Positions 31,476-40,540 are shown, counted from the first letter of the stretch. The stretch: DNA of 64,000 bases from DATBGZ01 sp963803115 (GCA_963803115.1 CAWDLN010000001.1:62001-126000); one strand, 5' to 3'. Numbers and translations are program-made. The notes: generated by a model not told the origin, from the sequence alone.

Positions 31476-31496
31476 CTTGAGTCTGCCACACGCAAG
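31476..31496. promoter_or_regulatory. HAIR operator 2 of the dnaK operon
   Basis: CTTGAGT-N7-ACGCAAG, with one mismatch to the consensus arms. It is spaced 53 bp from operator 1, about five helical turns, which fits cooperative HspR binding as described for streptomycete dnaK promoters. Confidence 0.75.
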
Positions 31497-31498
31497 GA

Positions 31499-31524
31499 CA
31501 CCCCCGCGCGACTGCGCGGGGGTG
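31499..31524 (-). terminator. Terminator hairpin of the lipoprotein gene
   Basis: CACCCCCGCGC and GCGCGGGGGTG form a perfect 11-bp stem with a GACT loop, just downstream of the lipoprotein gene on the minus strand. It isolates the dnaK promoter from readthrough. Confidence 0.8.
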
Positions 31525-31542
31525 CCGGTGCGATCGACTGAA

Positions 31543-32100
31543 TCAGCTTTGTTTAACCGGTACCACAACCAGGCGGGCATTCGTGGCACTGCCGTCCTTG
31601 GCTCCCGCGACACCGACTTGGGTGCCAACCGAGACGTCCCCGATCTGGCCCTTGACTCGCTTGACGATCACCGTCGTCTTGTCGCTGATGGTCCAGGTGA
31701 GGGTGAAGCCATCGGTGGACTTGACCGTGAGTGCGGTGCCATTCACTGCGGTGACGGTGCCGCGCTGGGCCACGACCGTCTTCGTGCCCTCATCGGTCTG
31801 CACGACCGCCTCGGCGTGCAGGGTGTTCCGGAAGGCGTACCGGAGCCGCTTGTGCCGAAGCTCGCGACGATCCTGACCGGGGTTTGCCGTGGCCGTGGCC
31901 TGAGGTTCCGCGAGTGTGACGTCCTCGGTCGTGTACCCGATCGCTTGGAGTGCCTGGCCATCCCACGCGATGTCGGTGAGGTCCGCATCGACGGACTCGG
32001 CATTGGAACCGGACGGGCCGCAGGCGGTCAGACCGAGTACGGCGGTTGCGCCAGCGAGAACCACTCCGATAATGAGCCGGGCGCGGGCGAAGCGTGTCAT
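31543..32100 (-). CDS. Secreted lipoprotein, DUF5666-like
   Basis: A 185-residue protein with a signal peptide and lipobox LTAC (Cys27), so it is probably anchored on the outer face of the membrane. After a Ser/Ala/Thr-rich linker comes a beta-rich domain (GTVTAVNGTALTVKSTDGFTLTW) that resembles DUF5666 OB-fold-like domains. It lies downstream of the histidine kinase gene on the same strand but is separated by 222 bases. Function is unknown. Confidence 0.78.
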   Translation of the reverse strand: MTRFARARLIIGVVLAGATAVLGLTACGPSGSNAESVDADLTDIAWDGQALQAIGYTTEDVTLAEPQATATANPGQDRRELRHKRLRYAFRNTLHAEAVVQTDEGTKTVVAQRGTVTAVNGTALTVKSTDGFTLTWTISDKTTVIVKRVKGQIGDVSVGTQVGVAGAKDGSATNARLVVVPVKQS

Positions 32101-32255
32101 GAAGATCCTCCTCGTACGGTGACGACCCCACCCTGCCCGACGACCGCCAGCGACCGGTCAACGACGTGTACGAATCTCGTAAGCCATCCCCGATCTTGCC
32201 GCGTGCCCCAGCCAGCGCCGACCATCTCGGTGCGCGCGCCAGCGCCAGCGCCGAC

Positions 32256-32273
32256 CATGTCCTCCAGGACATG
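32256..32273. terminator. Perfect palindrome between kinase and lipoprotein genes
   Basis: CATGTCCT-CC-AGGACATG has an 8-bp stem with a two-base centre. It is located just after the histidine kinase gene and before the lipoprotein gene. It could be a weak terminator or an operator for a dimeric regulator. Confidence 0.4.
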
Positions 32274-32322
32274 ATCGACGCGATATGTCCGCTTTGGAGC
32301 CATGATCCTTCGGATCTTGAGG

Positions 32323-33678
32323 TCAGCGGGGGAGCCGGACGGTCATCCGTGCGCCGCCTTCCGGGGCGTGGCCGGCTTCGATCTGCCCCCCGAGGCGGGC
32401 GACGAGGCGGTTCGCCAGCGCCAGACCGAGCCCGCTGCCGACCTTGCGCACCCCCTTGTACCGCTCGTAGAGCGCACCCCGCTCGAACACGATGGCGAGA
32501 TCGTCATCGGTGAAGCCCGGTCCGCCGTCGCGCACCTCGATCACTCCGTGGGTAGCAGCGTCCAGCACGGCGATGACCACCGGCGCGCCCTGAGGGACGA
32601 CCCTCAGCGCGTTTTCCAGCAAACCGTCGAGGACCTGTCGGACCCGCCCCGGGTCAGTTCGCGCGAGCACCGGGTGATCCGGGACCTGGGTACGTAAGGG
32701 CACACCGACCGCGGCGCACCGCGGAGCCCACGACTCGGCCGCGGCTGCGGCGAGCATGATGAGGTCGACCGTGATGAACTCCAAGGGAAAGTCGTCCGCC
32801 TCGAGACGGGCCAAGACGAGCAGGTCCTCGATCAGCCGGTCCAGATGCTCCGACTCGGCCAGCATCGTCTGGCCCGCCCGCTGCGCTCCGTCGGGTCCGA
32901 TCACGCCATCGGCGAGCGCCTCGGCGTAACCCTTCATCGTCGTCAGCGGGGTACGCAGTTCGTGCGAGACCGACATCAGGAACGTGCGCTGCCGGTTCTC
33001 GCTCGTGGTCAGCGCGGTGGCGAGGTCGTTGAGCGCGGCCGAGACGGCGGCCACTTCGGCCGGCGCGTCGGTCGGAGCCCGTACCGCCCGGTCACCCGCG
33101 GAGAGTCTGCGCGCGGCGACGGCGACCTGCCGCAGCGGCCGGCCCAGCCGGCGCGCGAGCAGAAGCCCAGCCAGTACGCCGGCGAAAAGCCCGGCGCCCA
33201 GGGCGAGCCAGAGCCGGTTGAAGACTGTCCGAGCCGTGGCGGAGATCACGGGTTGCAGCAGGACGATCCCGTCGCCTGGACCGGCCGGACGACCCTCGAC
33301 CATCATCGGCTTTCCTTGGTACATCACACGCTGGCTGACCGAGCCGCCGGCCGCGACATCCGCGACGATCCGCGGCGGCAAGCCGGCCTGGTCCGGCCGT
33401 CCATTGTGGATGAGGACTGCCTCTATCCCTTGGTCCCGCAGGGTTTGTGCGACCTTACGGGCCCGGGCCTCCTCGCGCGCTGCGGCCGCGGCGGTGTCGC
33501 GCCCGTCAATCGCGTTCGCGGCCACGCGAGCCTTGTCCGCCAGAGACATTCGGGCATCGTCGTTGGCGGATCGGACGGTCACCGGCAGTGCGACCGCAGC
33601 CGTGATCACGACCGCGATCACCGCGACCAACCCGGTGACCAGAACGGCGCGTGCGCTGAGGGTGCCAAAAAGCTTCAT
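32323..33678 (-). CDS. Two-component sensor histidine kinase
   Basis: A 451-residue membrane kinase. An N-terminal span (VLVTGLVAVIAVVITAAVAL), an extracytoplasmic sensor of about 110 residues and a second span (LALGAGLFAGVLAGLLLARR) lead into a HAMP domain. The phospho-acceptor His is in SVSHELRTPLTTMKGY. The ATP-binding boxes are present (NALR, DGGPGF, GSGLGLAL). Its ATG overlaps the TGA of the response regulator gene by four bases, so the pair is coupled. The stimulus is unknown. Confidence 0.95.
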   Translation of the reverse strand: MKLFGTLSARAVLVTGLVAVIAVVITAAVALPVTVRSANDDARMSLADKARVAANAIDGRDTAAAAAREEARARKVAQTLRDQGIEAVLIHNGRPDQAGLPPRIVADVAAGGSVSQRVMYQGKPMMVEGRPAGPGDGIVLLQPVISATARTVFNRLWLALGAGLFAGVLAGLLLARRLGRPLRQVAVAARRLSAGDRAVRAPTDAPAEVAAVSAALNDLATALTTSENRQRTFLMSVSHELRTPLTTMKGYAEALADGVIGPDGAQRAGQTMLAESEHLDRLIEDLLVLARLEADDFPLEFITVDLIMLAAAAAESWAPRCAAVGVPLRTQVPDHPVLARTDPGRVRQVLDGLLENALRVVPQGAPVVIAVLDAATHGVIEVRDGGPGFTDDDLAIVFERGALYERYKGVRKVGSGLGLALANRLVARLGGQIEAGHAPEGGARMTVRLPR

Positions 33679-34382
33679 GACCCGTCCGCTGTGTAGCCCA
33701 CTCCGCGCACGGTACGGATTACGTCACGGGCGAGCGAACTCGCCTCGTCGAGCTTCGACCGTACCTGAGCCACGTGGACGTCCACGGTGCGTGTTCCGCC
33801 GTGGGCGGCATACCCCCACACCGACGCCAACAACTCCTCACGCGTGAATACCCGCCCCGGGCGCGACATCAGATGAGCCAACAGATCGAACTCGGTCGAC
33901 GTCAGTTGTACCTCCACGCCGTCCGCGTCAACCCGGCGGCGGCCCGGATCCAGCGTCACCACGCCGACCCGACGGGGTGCCTCACCGACCGCGGCGATCC
34001 CCGAAGTCCGGCGCAGAACCGCCTTCACCCGTGCCACCAGCTCCCGCGGACTGAACGGCTTGGTTACGTAGTCGTCCGCACCGAGCTCCAGCCCGACGAC
34101 CCGGTCCACTTCATCGTCGCGAGCGGTAAGGAAAATGACCGGCGTCCAATCACCGTTTTCCCGTAACCGGCGGCACACCTCCGTACCGTCCATTCCGGGC
34201 AGTCCAATGTCGAGCACGCAGGCGACGGGGCGAAGGCGCCGAGCCGCCGCGAGGCCGTTCTCCCCGTCGGATTCCACGTGTACGCCGAAGCCGTCCCGGA
34301 TCAGATAAAGCCGTACCAGGTCGGCAATCGGCCGCTCGTCCTCGACGATGAGGACCAGCCCGCGGGTGGACGGCTCGGTCAC
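33675..34382 (-). CDS. OmpR-type response regulator
   Basis: A 235-residue regulator. The receiver domain has the acidic pocket VEDE and phospho-acceptor Asp58 in VLDIGLPGMDG, with the conserved Thr and Lys (LTARDD; KPF). The C-terminal winged helix of the OmpR/PhoB type ends with RTVRGVGY. It is transcribed ahead of its kinase. Confidence 0.96.
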   Translation of the reverse strand: MTEPSTRGLVLIVEDERPIADLVRLYLIRDGFGVHVESDGENGLAAARRLRPVACVLDIGLPGMDGTEVCRRLRENGDWTPVIFLTARDDEVDRVVGLELGADDYVTKPFSPRELVARVKAVLRRTSGIAAVGEAPRRVGVVTLDPGRRRVDADGVEVQLTSTEFDLLAHLMSRPGRVFTREELLASVWGYAAHGGTRTVDVHVAQVRSKLDEASSLARDVIRTVRGVGYTADGS

Positions 34383-34455
34383 GCGCCCAGCGTGCCACGC
34401 CGCCAGGCGAAGCCAGGTAAAGGTTGTGTACGGGCCCCGTGCGATTCTGGTGATC

Positions 34456-34908
34456 GTGAACGTACGGCCGCCCAGCGACTCGTCCGACGCCAGCCTGCCG
34501 CTGAGCTACCAGGTGCCGCGACGGGTGATCGAGCTGAAGTTCGCCTTCGCGGCTGGGGTCGCGGTGGCCGGTCTGCTCACCCGCGATCCGACGCCAATCG
34601 TCATCGCGTTGCTCGTGTCGGGCGCACTCGTGCTCTACGCGGTACGGGATGTCGTGGCCAGAGAGCGACTGCGGGTCGAGGCGGACGGCTTGGTGGTCGT
34701 GCATGGATTCGCCCGTCGCGTCCATCTCGGCTGGACGGATGTCGAGCAGGTACGGGTCGACGAGCGGCTACGTCTGGGCGCCCGCACCAAGCTGCTCGAA
34801 GTCGACGCCGGTGACTGGATCGGCCAATACAGCCGTTACGAGCTCGGCACCGAGCCAGAATCCGTCGTAGCCGCCATCGATGCCGTTCGTGCGAACGCGC
34901 AGAACTAG
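34456..34908 (+). CDS. Membrane-anchored PH-domain protein
   Basis: About 150 residues. Two adjacent hydrophobic spans (FAFAAGVAVAGLL; IVIALLVSGALVLYAV) are followed by a PH-like domain (LRVEADGLVVVHGFARRVHLGWTDVEQVRV). Such proteins are frequent in actinobacteria and their function is unknown. GTG 34456 is taken as the start. It is divergent from the response regulator, and its last four bases overlap the end of the rhomboid gene on the opposite strand. Confidence 0.75.
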   Translation: MNVRPPSDSSDASLPLSYQVPRRVIELKFAFAAGVAVAGLLTRDPTPIVIALLVSGALVLYAVRDVVARERLRVEADGLVVVHGFARRVHLGWTDVEQVRVDERLRLGARTKLLEVDAGDWIGQYSRYELGTEPESVVAAIDAVRANAQN

Positions 34909-35873
34909 AGACCGGGAGGCACCGGAAGCGCGTTGATGGCCGCGGTCTGAGCGATCACGGCAACGGTCATCAGCAGGAGAAGGGCCGCGACCGTACCGGC
35001 GAGCACCATGTTGCGGATCTTCTTGGGCGGATAGGCCAACGCGACGCCGAGAATCGCGCCGGTAACGAGCCCGCCGAGGTGCGCCGAGATGGAGATGCCG
35101 GGAACCGAAAACGACAGAACCAGGTTGAGGACGAGCACCGTGATGATCGCCGACGTGTCCCGTTGCAGTCGCCGGAACACGATGAAGAGGGCGGCGAAGA
35201 GGCCATAGATCGCGCCGGACGCGCCGGCGGCCTGGGCGGCGGGGGCGAACACGTAGCAGGCGACGCTTCCGCCCAGCCCGGCAACCAGATACAGCACGGT
35301 AAACCGAAGCGGCCCGAGCCGGGCCTCGAGCTCTCGCCCGAGCACCCACAGCGCCCACATGTTCAGGGCGAGGTGGATCACTCCATAGTGGAGAAACATG
35401 CTGGTGAGGAGCCGGTAGTACTGACCGTCCGCGATGCCGGCTGGCACCTCGACGATTTGACCGCTGGAGGAGCGGTAAACGTCGACTCCCTGAACCGCGC
35501 CGTCCTGGGTCAGCTGGGTCGCGCCGCCGAGGAGACCGCCCAGCCCGCCGCCGAAGAGACCTCTGCCGCCGGCAAGCGCCGTCGAGAGGATAAGAACCGC
35601 CACATTGATGCCGACGAGTGCCTTGGTGACGTAGCCATGCACGCCGATCGTGCTGCCGCCGAACACCGTCCGGGTCGGTCGCGCCGAGCGGCGGCCTTCG
35701 GCAACGCACTCCGGGCATTGAAAACCGACCGGCGCCTCGTTCAGGCACTCCGGGCAGATGGGGCGGTCGCAACGAACACAACGGACATAAGTCTCGCGCT
35801 TCGGGTGTCGGTAGCAGACCGGAACCACGGGAGTAGGACTCGACTCCGGCGTGGCGGGCGGCACCTGGGTCAT
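34905..35873 (-). CDS. Rhomboid family intramembrane serine protease
   Basis: A 322-residue protein. The N-terminal part is a zinc-binding B-box-like module (CYRHP, CVRCDRPICPEC, FQCPEC). Six to seven spans follow, with the rhomboid elements LHYGVIHLALNMWALW, the catalytic Ser in GASGAIYG and the catalytic His in SAHLGGL. It cleaves membrane proteins within the bilayer. This zinc-module fusion is common in actinobacterial rhomboids, where it may bind substrates. Substrates are unknown. Confidence 0.93.
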   Translation of the reverse strand: MTQVPPATPESSPTPVVPVCYRHPKRETYVRCVRCDRPICPECLNEAPVGFQCPECVAEGRRSARPTRTVFGGSTIGVHGYVTKALVGINVAVLILSTALAGGRGLFGGGLGGLLGGATQLTQDGAVQGVDVYRSSSGQIVEVPAGIADGQYYRLLTSMFLHYGVIHLALNMWALWVLGRELEARLGPLRFTVLYLVAGLGGSVACYVFAPAAQAAGASGAIYGLFAALFIVFRRLQRDTSAIITVLVLNLVLSFSVPGISISAHLGGLVTGAILGVALAYPPKKIRNMVLAGTVAALLLLMTVAVIAQTAAINALPVPPGL

Positions 35874-35923
35874 GGCGTCAACCCTAGCCGCCCGGCGCCG
35901 CCCGCCCTGATCTTGGACCGGTG

Positions 35924-36460
35924 CTAGACGCGCTCGATCTCCACTCGCTCGATCACGATGTCGTGCAGTGGACGGTCCTGTGCGGTTCGCGTCGTGGCGA
36001 TCGAATCGACCACTCGGCGCGACGCCTCGTCGGCCACCTCGCCGAAGATCGTGTGCTTGTGGTTGAGGTGCGTGGTGGCGCTGACCGTGATGAAGAACTG
36101 GGAGCCGTTGGTGCCACTGCCATCGGGGCGCTTTCCGGCGTTCGCCATGGCCAACAGGTACGGCCGGTTGAACATGAGCTCCGGGTGGATCTCATCGTTG
36201 AAGTTGTAGCCCGGGCCGCCTCGGCCCGTGCCGGTCGGGTCGCCGCCCTGGATCATGAAATTCGGGATGACCCGATGGAAGATGACTCCGTTGTAGTAGG
36301 GACCCGACCCTGGTTGTCCGGTGCGCGGATCCGTGTACGGCTGGGTGCCCTCCGCAAGTCCCACGAAGTTGGCGACCGTTTTGGGCGCGTGGTTGGGAAA
36401 GAGCTCGACCCGGATCGGACCGGCGCTGGTGTGCAGGGTCGCAAAGATCGACTCACCCAC
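35924..36460 (-). CDS. Cyclophilin-type peptidyl-prolyl isomerase
   Basis: A 178-residue cytoplasmic cyclophilin. The signature FHRVIPNFMIQGGDP contains the catalytic Arg, and GPGYNFNDE, LAMANAG, NGSQFFIT and KHTIFGEV complete the active site. It lacks a signal peptide. It is upstream of the rhomboid gene on the same strand, 50 bases apart, so the two may be co-transcribed. Confidence 0.96.
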   Translation of the reverse strand: MGESIFATLHTSAGPIRVELFPNHAPKTVANFVGLAEGTQPYTDPRTGQPGSGPYYNGVIFHRVIPNFMIQGGDPTGTGRGGPGYNFNDEIHPELMFNRPYLLAMANAGKRPDGSGTNGSQFFITVSATTHLNHKHTIFGEVADEASRRVVDSIATTRTAQDRPLHDIVIERVEIERV

Positions 36461-36510
36461 GATGTCTCCTCATATGTCTGATGACCAACACTCGCGGCAG
36501 AGTCCGGGCT

Positions 36511-36606
36511 GCTCGCTCCGCGCGCTTGGCAGTAGATCCTTGCACTCGCGACTGCGGTGCTCGCTGGCGCTCGCTCCTCGCGCTTCGCGGTAGATCCTGC
36601 CATTCG
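36511..36606. repeat. Imperfect direct repeat, two 38-bp copies
   Basis: Copies at 36511-36548 and 36569-36606 share GCTCGCTCC-N-CGCGCTT and GTAGATCCT. They lie in the 225-base divergent region between the cyclophilin gene and the gene at 36686, so they may sit in the promoters. Confidence 0.55.
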
Positions 36607-36685
36607 CCCCAATCCGGTGGTGAACGGATGCTGATAGGTCCAGGATTGGGTGGAAACGTGAGGTCGGTCGACGGAGGTGAACCCG

Positions 36686-37372
36686 GTGTTTGGTCGCAAG
36701 GAGCCGCCGCGCACCCAACGGCAGCAGATCAGGGACGAACTAGGCGAGACTTATGCGCACCTCCGGCTCGCAGCCAGCCATGCCGCCGGTGGCGCGGCCG
36801 AGAAGCTCACGCCGCCGTACGACCGGGCGCGCTACGTCGCCAACCGCGGGTGGGTCACCACAAAGGACGCGTTCGCCCCGTTGTATGAGCAGGTACGAAG
36901 CGGTGCCGCCAACGCGCGCAAGGATTACCAGGTGCTGGAGATCCCCGAGAAGAAGAACCGGTGGGGGGCGTTGCTCGGTCTGCTCGCGGCCGGGGCTGCC
37001 GTCGGTGCCGTCGGCGCGGTGGTGATGCGCCGCCGTAGGGCGGAGGCTCAGTGGGACGAGTACGACCCGATGACCGCCGTCGATGAGCTCACACCCGCCG
37101 GCCAGAAACCGTCCGCCACCAAGAAAGTGACCGCCGGTGCCGCGTCGGTAGCCGACACCGTGTCCGCCAAGGCCGGCAAGCTCGCAGACTCGCTGCACGA
37201 GAAGTCGACCCCCGCCGAGACCGGAGCCTCGGGCACGACCTCCGGCATGAGCGACACGACCGCCGACCTGACTGACACGACCTCGGACCTGGCCAAGAAG
37301 GCCACTCGTGGCACCGACAAAGCCACCGACAAGGCGGCGGACAAGACCTCCGACCGTACTGACCGCCCCTGA
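36686..37372 (+). CDS. Single-span membrane protein with Thr/Asp/Lys-rich tail
   Basis: About 228 residues. The N-terminal half is helical and polar (RTQRQQIRDELGETYAHLRL). One span follows (WGALLGLLAAGAAVGAVGAVV) with a basic stop (RRRRAEA). The tail is low-complexity and Thr/Asp/Lys-rich, resembling a disordered or cell-wall-interacting region. GTG 36686 is preferred because GGAGG lies eight bases upstream; GTG 36677 overlaps that site. Function is unknown. Confidence 0.68.
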   Translation: MFGRKEPPRTQRQQIRDELGETYAHLRLAASHAAGGAAEKLTPPYDRARYVANRGWVTTKDAFAPLYEQVRSGAANARKDYQVLEIPEKKNRWGALLGLLAAGAAVGAVGAVVMRRRRAEAQWDEYDPMTAVDELTPAGQKPSATKKVTAGAASVADTVSAKAGKLADSLHEKSTPAETGASGTTSGMSDTTADLTDTTSDLAKKATRGTDKATDKAADKTSDRTDRP

Positions 37373-37398
37373 TCGTCGCCTCTCCTTCCGCAATCCGC

Positions 37399-37454
37399 GA
37401 TCTAGGGCATATCCGCGTGGTTCGATCTCCGATCACCCCGGTTTGCCCTAGATC
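37399..37454. terminator. Bidirectional terminator-like inverted repeat
   Basis: GATCTAGGGCA and TGCCCTAGATC form perfect 11-base arms separated by 34 bases, between the convergent gene at 36686 and corA. The long loop makes it a weaker hairpin than others in the window. Confidence 0.5.
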
Positions 37455-37476
37455 ACGGGGCGGGTTGCCGCCTTGG

Positions 37477-38613
37477 CTACAGCCAGCCGGACCGGCGGAA
37501 CAGTCGATAGAGCGCGACTGCGGAACCGAACATCACCAGGAGGACGAGCGCGTACCCGTACCGCCATCCGAGTTCTGGCATGAACTTGAAGTTCATGCCA
37601 TACACGCCGGCGATCGCCGTCTGCATCGCGGCGATTGCCGCCCATGATGCGATCTTGCGCATGTCGTTGTTCTGATCGACGGTCACTTGAGCCAGCCGCG
37701 CCTGCAGGATCGAGTTCAACAGGTCGTCGTAGGACACCACCTGCTCGACCGTCCGAACGAGATGGTCGTTGACGTCACGGAAGTACCGGGTGATCTTCTT
37801 CGGCATGCCGCCGATCCGACCCTCGGCCATCGCCGCCAGCGGGCGCTGCAGCGGTACGACGGCCCGCTTGAACTCGACCAGTTCGCGCTTGAGCTGATAG
37901 ATCCGCGCGATTCTTCCGTGCACGTGTCGCGCGAATACCTGCGATTCGACAGCGTCGATGTCCTCTTGCACTCGATCCGCGACCAGCAGATAAGTGTCGA
38001 CGATCCGGTCGAGAATCGCGTAGACAACCGACCACGGTCCAAACTGGAGCAATTCTGGCTTGCTCTCGAGATCAGCCCGTACGGGTGTGAGGGGGCCGAC
38101 CTCCCCGTGCCGGACCGTGATCACGAAGTGCGGTCCGACGAACATCATCAGATCGCCGGTCTCCACGATCTCGCTGGTCTCCGTGAGCTCGCTGTGCTCG
38201 ACGTAACGGGTCGTCCGTGCCGCCAGGAAGGTCATCTCGCCGTATCGCTCGGCCTTGGCGCGCTGACCGCCTTTCGTCGCGTCCTCGACCGCGAATTCAT
38301 CGAGCTCGAATACGGCGGCGAGTTCGGACAGATCCGCGTGGCTCGGCTCGTGCAGGCCCAGCCAGACGAAGGAGTCCTCGCGCTCCCGAGCTGCCTGCAG
38401 CGCTTGCGCGTAGTCGGAGTCGCCCGGTTGGCGTTGGCCCTCGACATAGAAGCCACAGTCGACGATCGAACCACCGGTTCGGGTCGTGGACTTCTTTCCG
38501 GCATGTGACGAGGAAGGAGCGAACATTCGAGTAACGGCGCGCACAGGAGCGGAGATCGCTCGTCCGATGCCGGTGCCGGTGCTGGTGGTGTGCTCGGTGT
38601 CAGCCATCTGCAC
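37477..38613 (-). CDS. corA: CorA-family magnesium/cobalt transporter
   Basis: A 378-residue protein. A large cytoplasmic alpha/beta domain is followed by a long helix and two C-terminal spans. The signature YGMNF (GMN at residues 339-341) forms the ion selectivity loop. The N-terminal 45 residues are Ser/Thr-rich and probably disordered. It carries Mg2+ or Co2+ down the potential gradient. It is monocistronic, with terminator-like repeats on both sides. Confidence 0.94.
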   Translation of the reverse strand: MQMADTEHTTSTGTGIGRAISAPVRAVTRMFAPSSSHAGKKSTTRTGGSIVDCGFYVEGQRQPGDSDYAQALQAAREREDSFVWLGLHEPSHADLSELAAVFELDEFAVEDATKGGQRAKAERYGEMTFLAARTTRYVEHSELTETSEIVETGDLMMFVGPHFVITVRHGEVGPLTPVRADLESKPELLQFGPWSVVYAILDRIVDTYLLVADRVQEDIDAVESQVFARHVHGRIARIYQLKRELVEFKRAVVPLQRPLAAMAEGRIGGMPKKITRYFRDVNDHLVRTVEQVVSYDDLLNSILQARLAQVTVDQNNDMRKIASWAAIAAMQTAIAGVYGMNFKFMPELGWRYGYALVLLVMFGSAVALYRLFRRSGWL

Positions 38614-38671
38614 GCCCCCTTCCTACGTTCGCCAGGGTCGCCTTCCGGCAGCGTAGCGGCACAGAAATAGG

Positions 38672-38729
38672 GCACCGGGTGGGCCGGCCGCAGCGGGGGG
38701 TGGGGTGGAGCGGCCGGCTCACCCGGTGC
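38672..38729 (-). terminator. Strong hairpin after the aminotransferase gene
   Basis: Arms of 20 bases (GCACCGGGTGGGCCGGCCGC and its partner at 38710-38729) pair at 19 positions, with an 18-base loop. It lies between the aminotransferase gene and the corA promoter. Confidence 0.7.
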
Positions 38730-38854
38730 CCAGTGGGGGGGCGGGGCGAAGTCTTGGCCGCTATGCGATCAGACAAAGGTGCGGGGCGGAAGACATTAAG
38801 ACAGTTGTGTCGTACTTGTGACAAACGTTAGGTGCAACTTGCAGAATTGCCAGC

Positions 38855-38895
38855 TTGGCATTGGTTTTCGAGTCTTTGGCATTGGTTTTCGAGTC
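38855..38895. repeat. Tandem 20-bp duplication
   Basis: TTGGCATTGGTTTTCGAGTC occurs twice, at 38855-38874 and 38876-38895, with a 21-bp period. The second copy reaches into the stop codon of the aminotransferase gene. Confidence 0.85.
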
Positions 38896-39994
38896 AACCC
38901 CGGATGTCAGCAATGGCCGCGGCGAGCCGCCGTACGCCCTCGTCCACCTGATCACTCGTCACCGCCGAATAGGCGAGCCGAAGTGAGTGCTCGCCGCCGT
39001 CGAGAAGAAAGTCCGTTCCTTTGACAACCGCCACGCCTTTTTCGGCGGCCGCTGGCGCAAGCTTATTTACATCCACGTCATCCGGCAGGTCAATCCAAAG
39101 GAAATATCCGCCATCGGGTTCATTGAATACCGCACCAGGAATCTCGCGGCGAATTGCCTGGGCCAGCAGCGTCGCGCGTTCCGACAGCGCCACCCGTACG
39201 GCGGCAATAGACCGGTCAATGTCGCCCGAGGCGCAGAATTGATGAACCGTGACCTCGGAGAGCATGTTCGGTGAAATGTAGGTGTTGACCGCGACCTTGG
39301 CTATGTCGTTGATCGTCGACGTTGGACCGATGAGGTAGCCCACGCGCACGCCCGGGCACACTGTCTTTGTGAAAGAACCGGCCGCGACAACAGTTGGCGC
39401 GTCCGGATCGTCGAGGCTCAAAATGGTCGGCAGCGGTTCGCCGCGGAACCGGATATCGACGTATGGGTCATCCTCAAAGATAGTGAATCCATATTCGCGA
39501 GCTAATTCGACGAGTGCCTGCCGGCGATCCAGGGAAAGCGTGACTCCCGCGGGATTCTGGAAATTCGGGATGACGTGAGCGAGCGTTGGCCGCGCGCCTG
39601 ATTCGAGTAGGCGTCGCAACTCGTCGACGTCGATGCCATTCTTGTCGAGCGAAACCTGGTGAATCCGTGCCCCGCGATTCCGAAGGCTGAGCAGCGTACG
39701 GTCGTACGTCGGCTTCTCCACCACCACGTCATCGCCCGGCCGTACCAGTTGGTCGAAGATGAAGGCATCGGCCTGGAGCGATCCGTTGGTGATGAACACT
39801 TGCTCGGCGCCGACGTTGTGCCGCTGCGCGATCCACTCCCGCAGCGGGGGGTATCCGGTGGCTGGCCCGTACCCCGTGACCGCGGCCGGATCGAGATCGA
39901 AGGCCCGATTCGCCGCCGCCTTCAGACCGGCGACATCGACGATGTCCAACGAAGGGGCGCCCCGGGCGAACGAGATCAGCTGTGCGGCGGTCAT
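38894..39994 (-). CDS. PLP-dependent aminotransferase (class I/II)
   Basis: About 366 residues with the fold type I aminotransferase pattern: ISFARGAPSLD, GYGPATGYPPLREWIA, the NPAG motif in FQNPAG, EDDPYVD and the PLP lysine in GSFTKTVCPGVRVGY. The closest recognisable type is the LysN/2-aminoadipate aminotransferase and MocR-associated group. ATG 39994 is used, since it leaves room for divergent promoters. GTG 40066 would leave only 21 bases to the next gene. Neither start has a ribosome-binding site. Base composition is a little less GC-rich in the C-terminal half. Confidence 0.88.
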   Translation of the reverse strand: MTAAQLISFARGAPSLDIVDVAGLKAAANRAFDLDPAAVTGYGPATGYPPLREWIAQRHNVGAEQVFITNGSLQADAFIFDQLVRPGDDVVVEKPTYDRTLLSLRNRGARIHQVSLDKNGIDVDELRRLLESGARPTLAHVIPNFQNPAGVTLSLDRRQALVELAREYGFTIFEDDPYVDIRFRGEPLPTILSLDDPDAPTVVAAGSFTKTVCPGVRVGYLIGPTSTINDIAKVAVNTYISPNMLSEVTVHQFCASGDIDRSIAAVRVALSERATLLAQAIRREIPGAVFNEPDGGYFLWIDLPDDVDVNKLAPAAAEKGVAVVKGTDFLLDGGEHSLRLAYSAVTSDQVDEGVRRLAAAIADIRG

Positions 39995-40087
39995 GCCGAA
40001 CAGGGTACGGGCTGGCGGTGCCGTGGTTTGCGCGATATCACGTCTTGGGCTTCCGATCTCGTACACCTGTTCTCTACAGTGGTGGAC

Positions 40088-40540
40088 ATGGGTTCGACTA
40101 CGGCCTCCTGGTTATCGTTCGAGGCCGCCTGCCCGGAGCTAGCCACCGAGGTCAAGGCGCTGTTTGAGCAGTACGGACAGGCGTTCGGCTACTTAGCCAC
40201 GGTGCGGCTGGACGGCGGGCCGCGCGTGCATCCCGTGTCACCCGTCATCGCTGACGGCGGGCTGTTCTGTTTCGTCACGCCGTCGCCAAAGCGCCGTGAC
40301 CTGGAGCGCGACGGGCGTTACGCGCTGCACGCCTACCCCGCCGAGAATTCCGACGACGAGGCCTACCTGGCCGGTCGGGCTCGCCCGGTGACCGATCCGG
40401 AACGCCAGATGCGACTGGCCGCCTTGCATCGAGCCTCCGACAACGTCGAGTGGCGGCTCTTCGAGCTCGAGATCGAGGTGGCCATGGTCACGCACCGGGC
40501 TAGGCACGCAGCGGAGCACCGGATCTGGCGGGCGACGTAA
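40088..40540 (+). CDS. Pyridoxamine 5'-phosphate oxidase-like protein
   Basis: A 150-residue split-barrel flavin or F420-binding fold (FGYLATVRLDGGPRVHPVSPV, then DGGLFCFVTPSPKRRDLERDGRYALHAY). Such proteins range from true oxidases to F420-dependent reductases, and the sequence does not decide. It is divergent from the PLP aminotransferase, so a vitamin B6 link is tempting but unproven. Confidence 0.83.
   Translation: MGSTTASWLSFEAACPELATEVKALFEQYGQAFGYLATVRLDGGPRVHPVSPVIADGGLFCFVTPSPKRRDLERDGRYALHAYPAENSDDEAYLAGRARPVTDPERQMRLAALHRASDNVEWRLFELEIEVAMVTHRARHAAEHRIWRAT

Noticed and set aside
34905..35873. Rhomboid with N-terminal zinc module as a novel fusion
   Set aside because: This architecture is frequent in actinobacterial rhomboids and so is not unusual.
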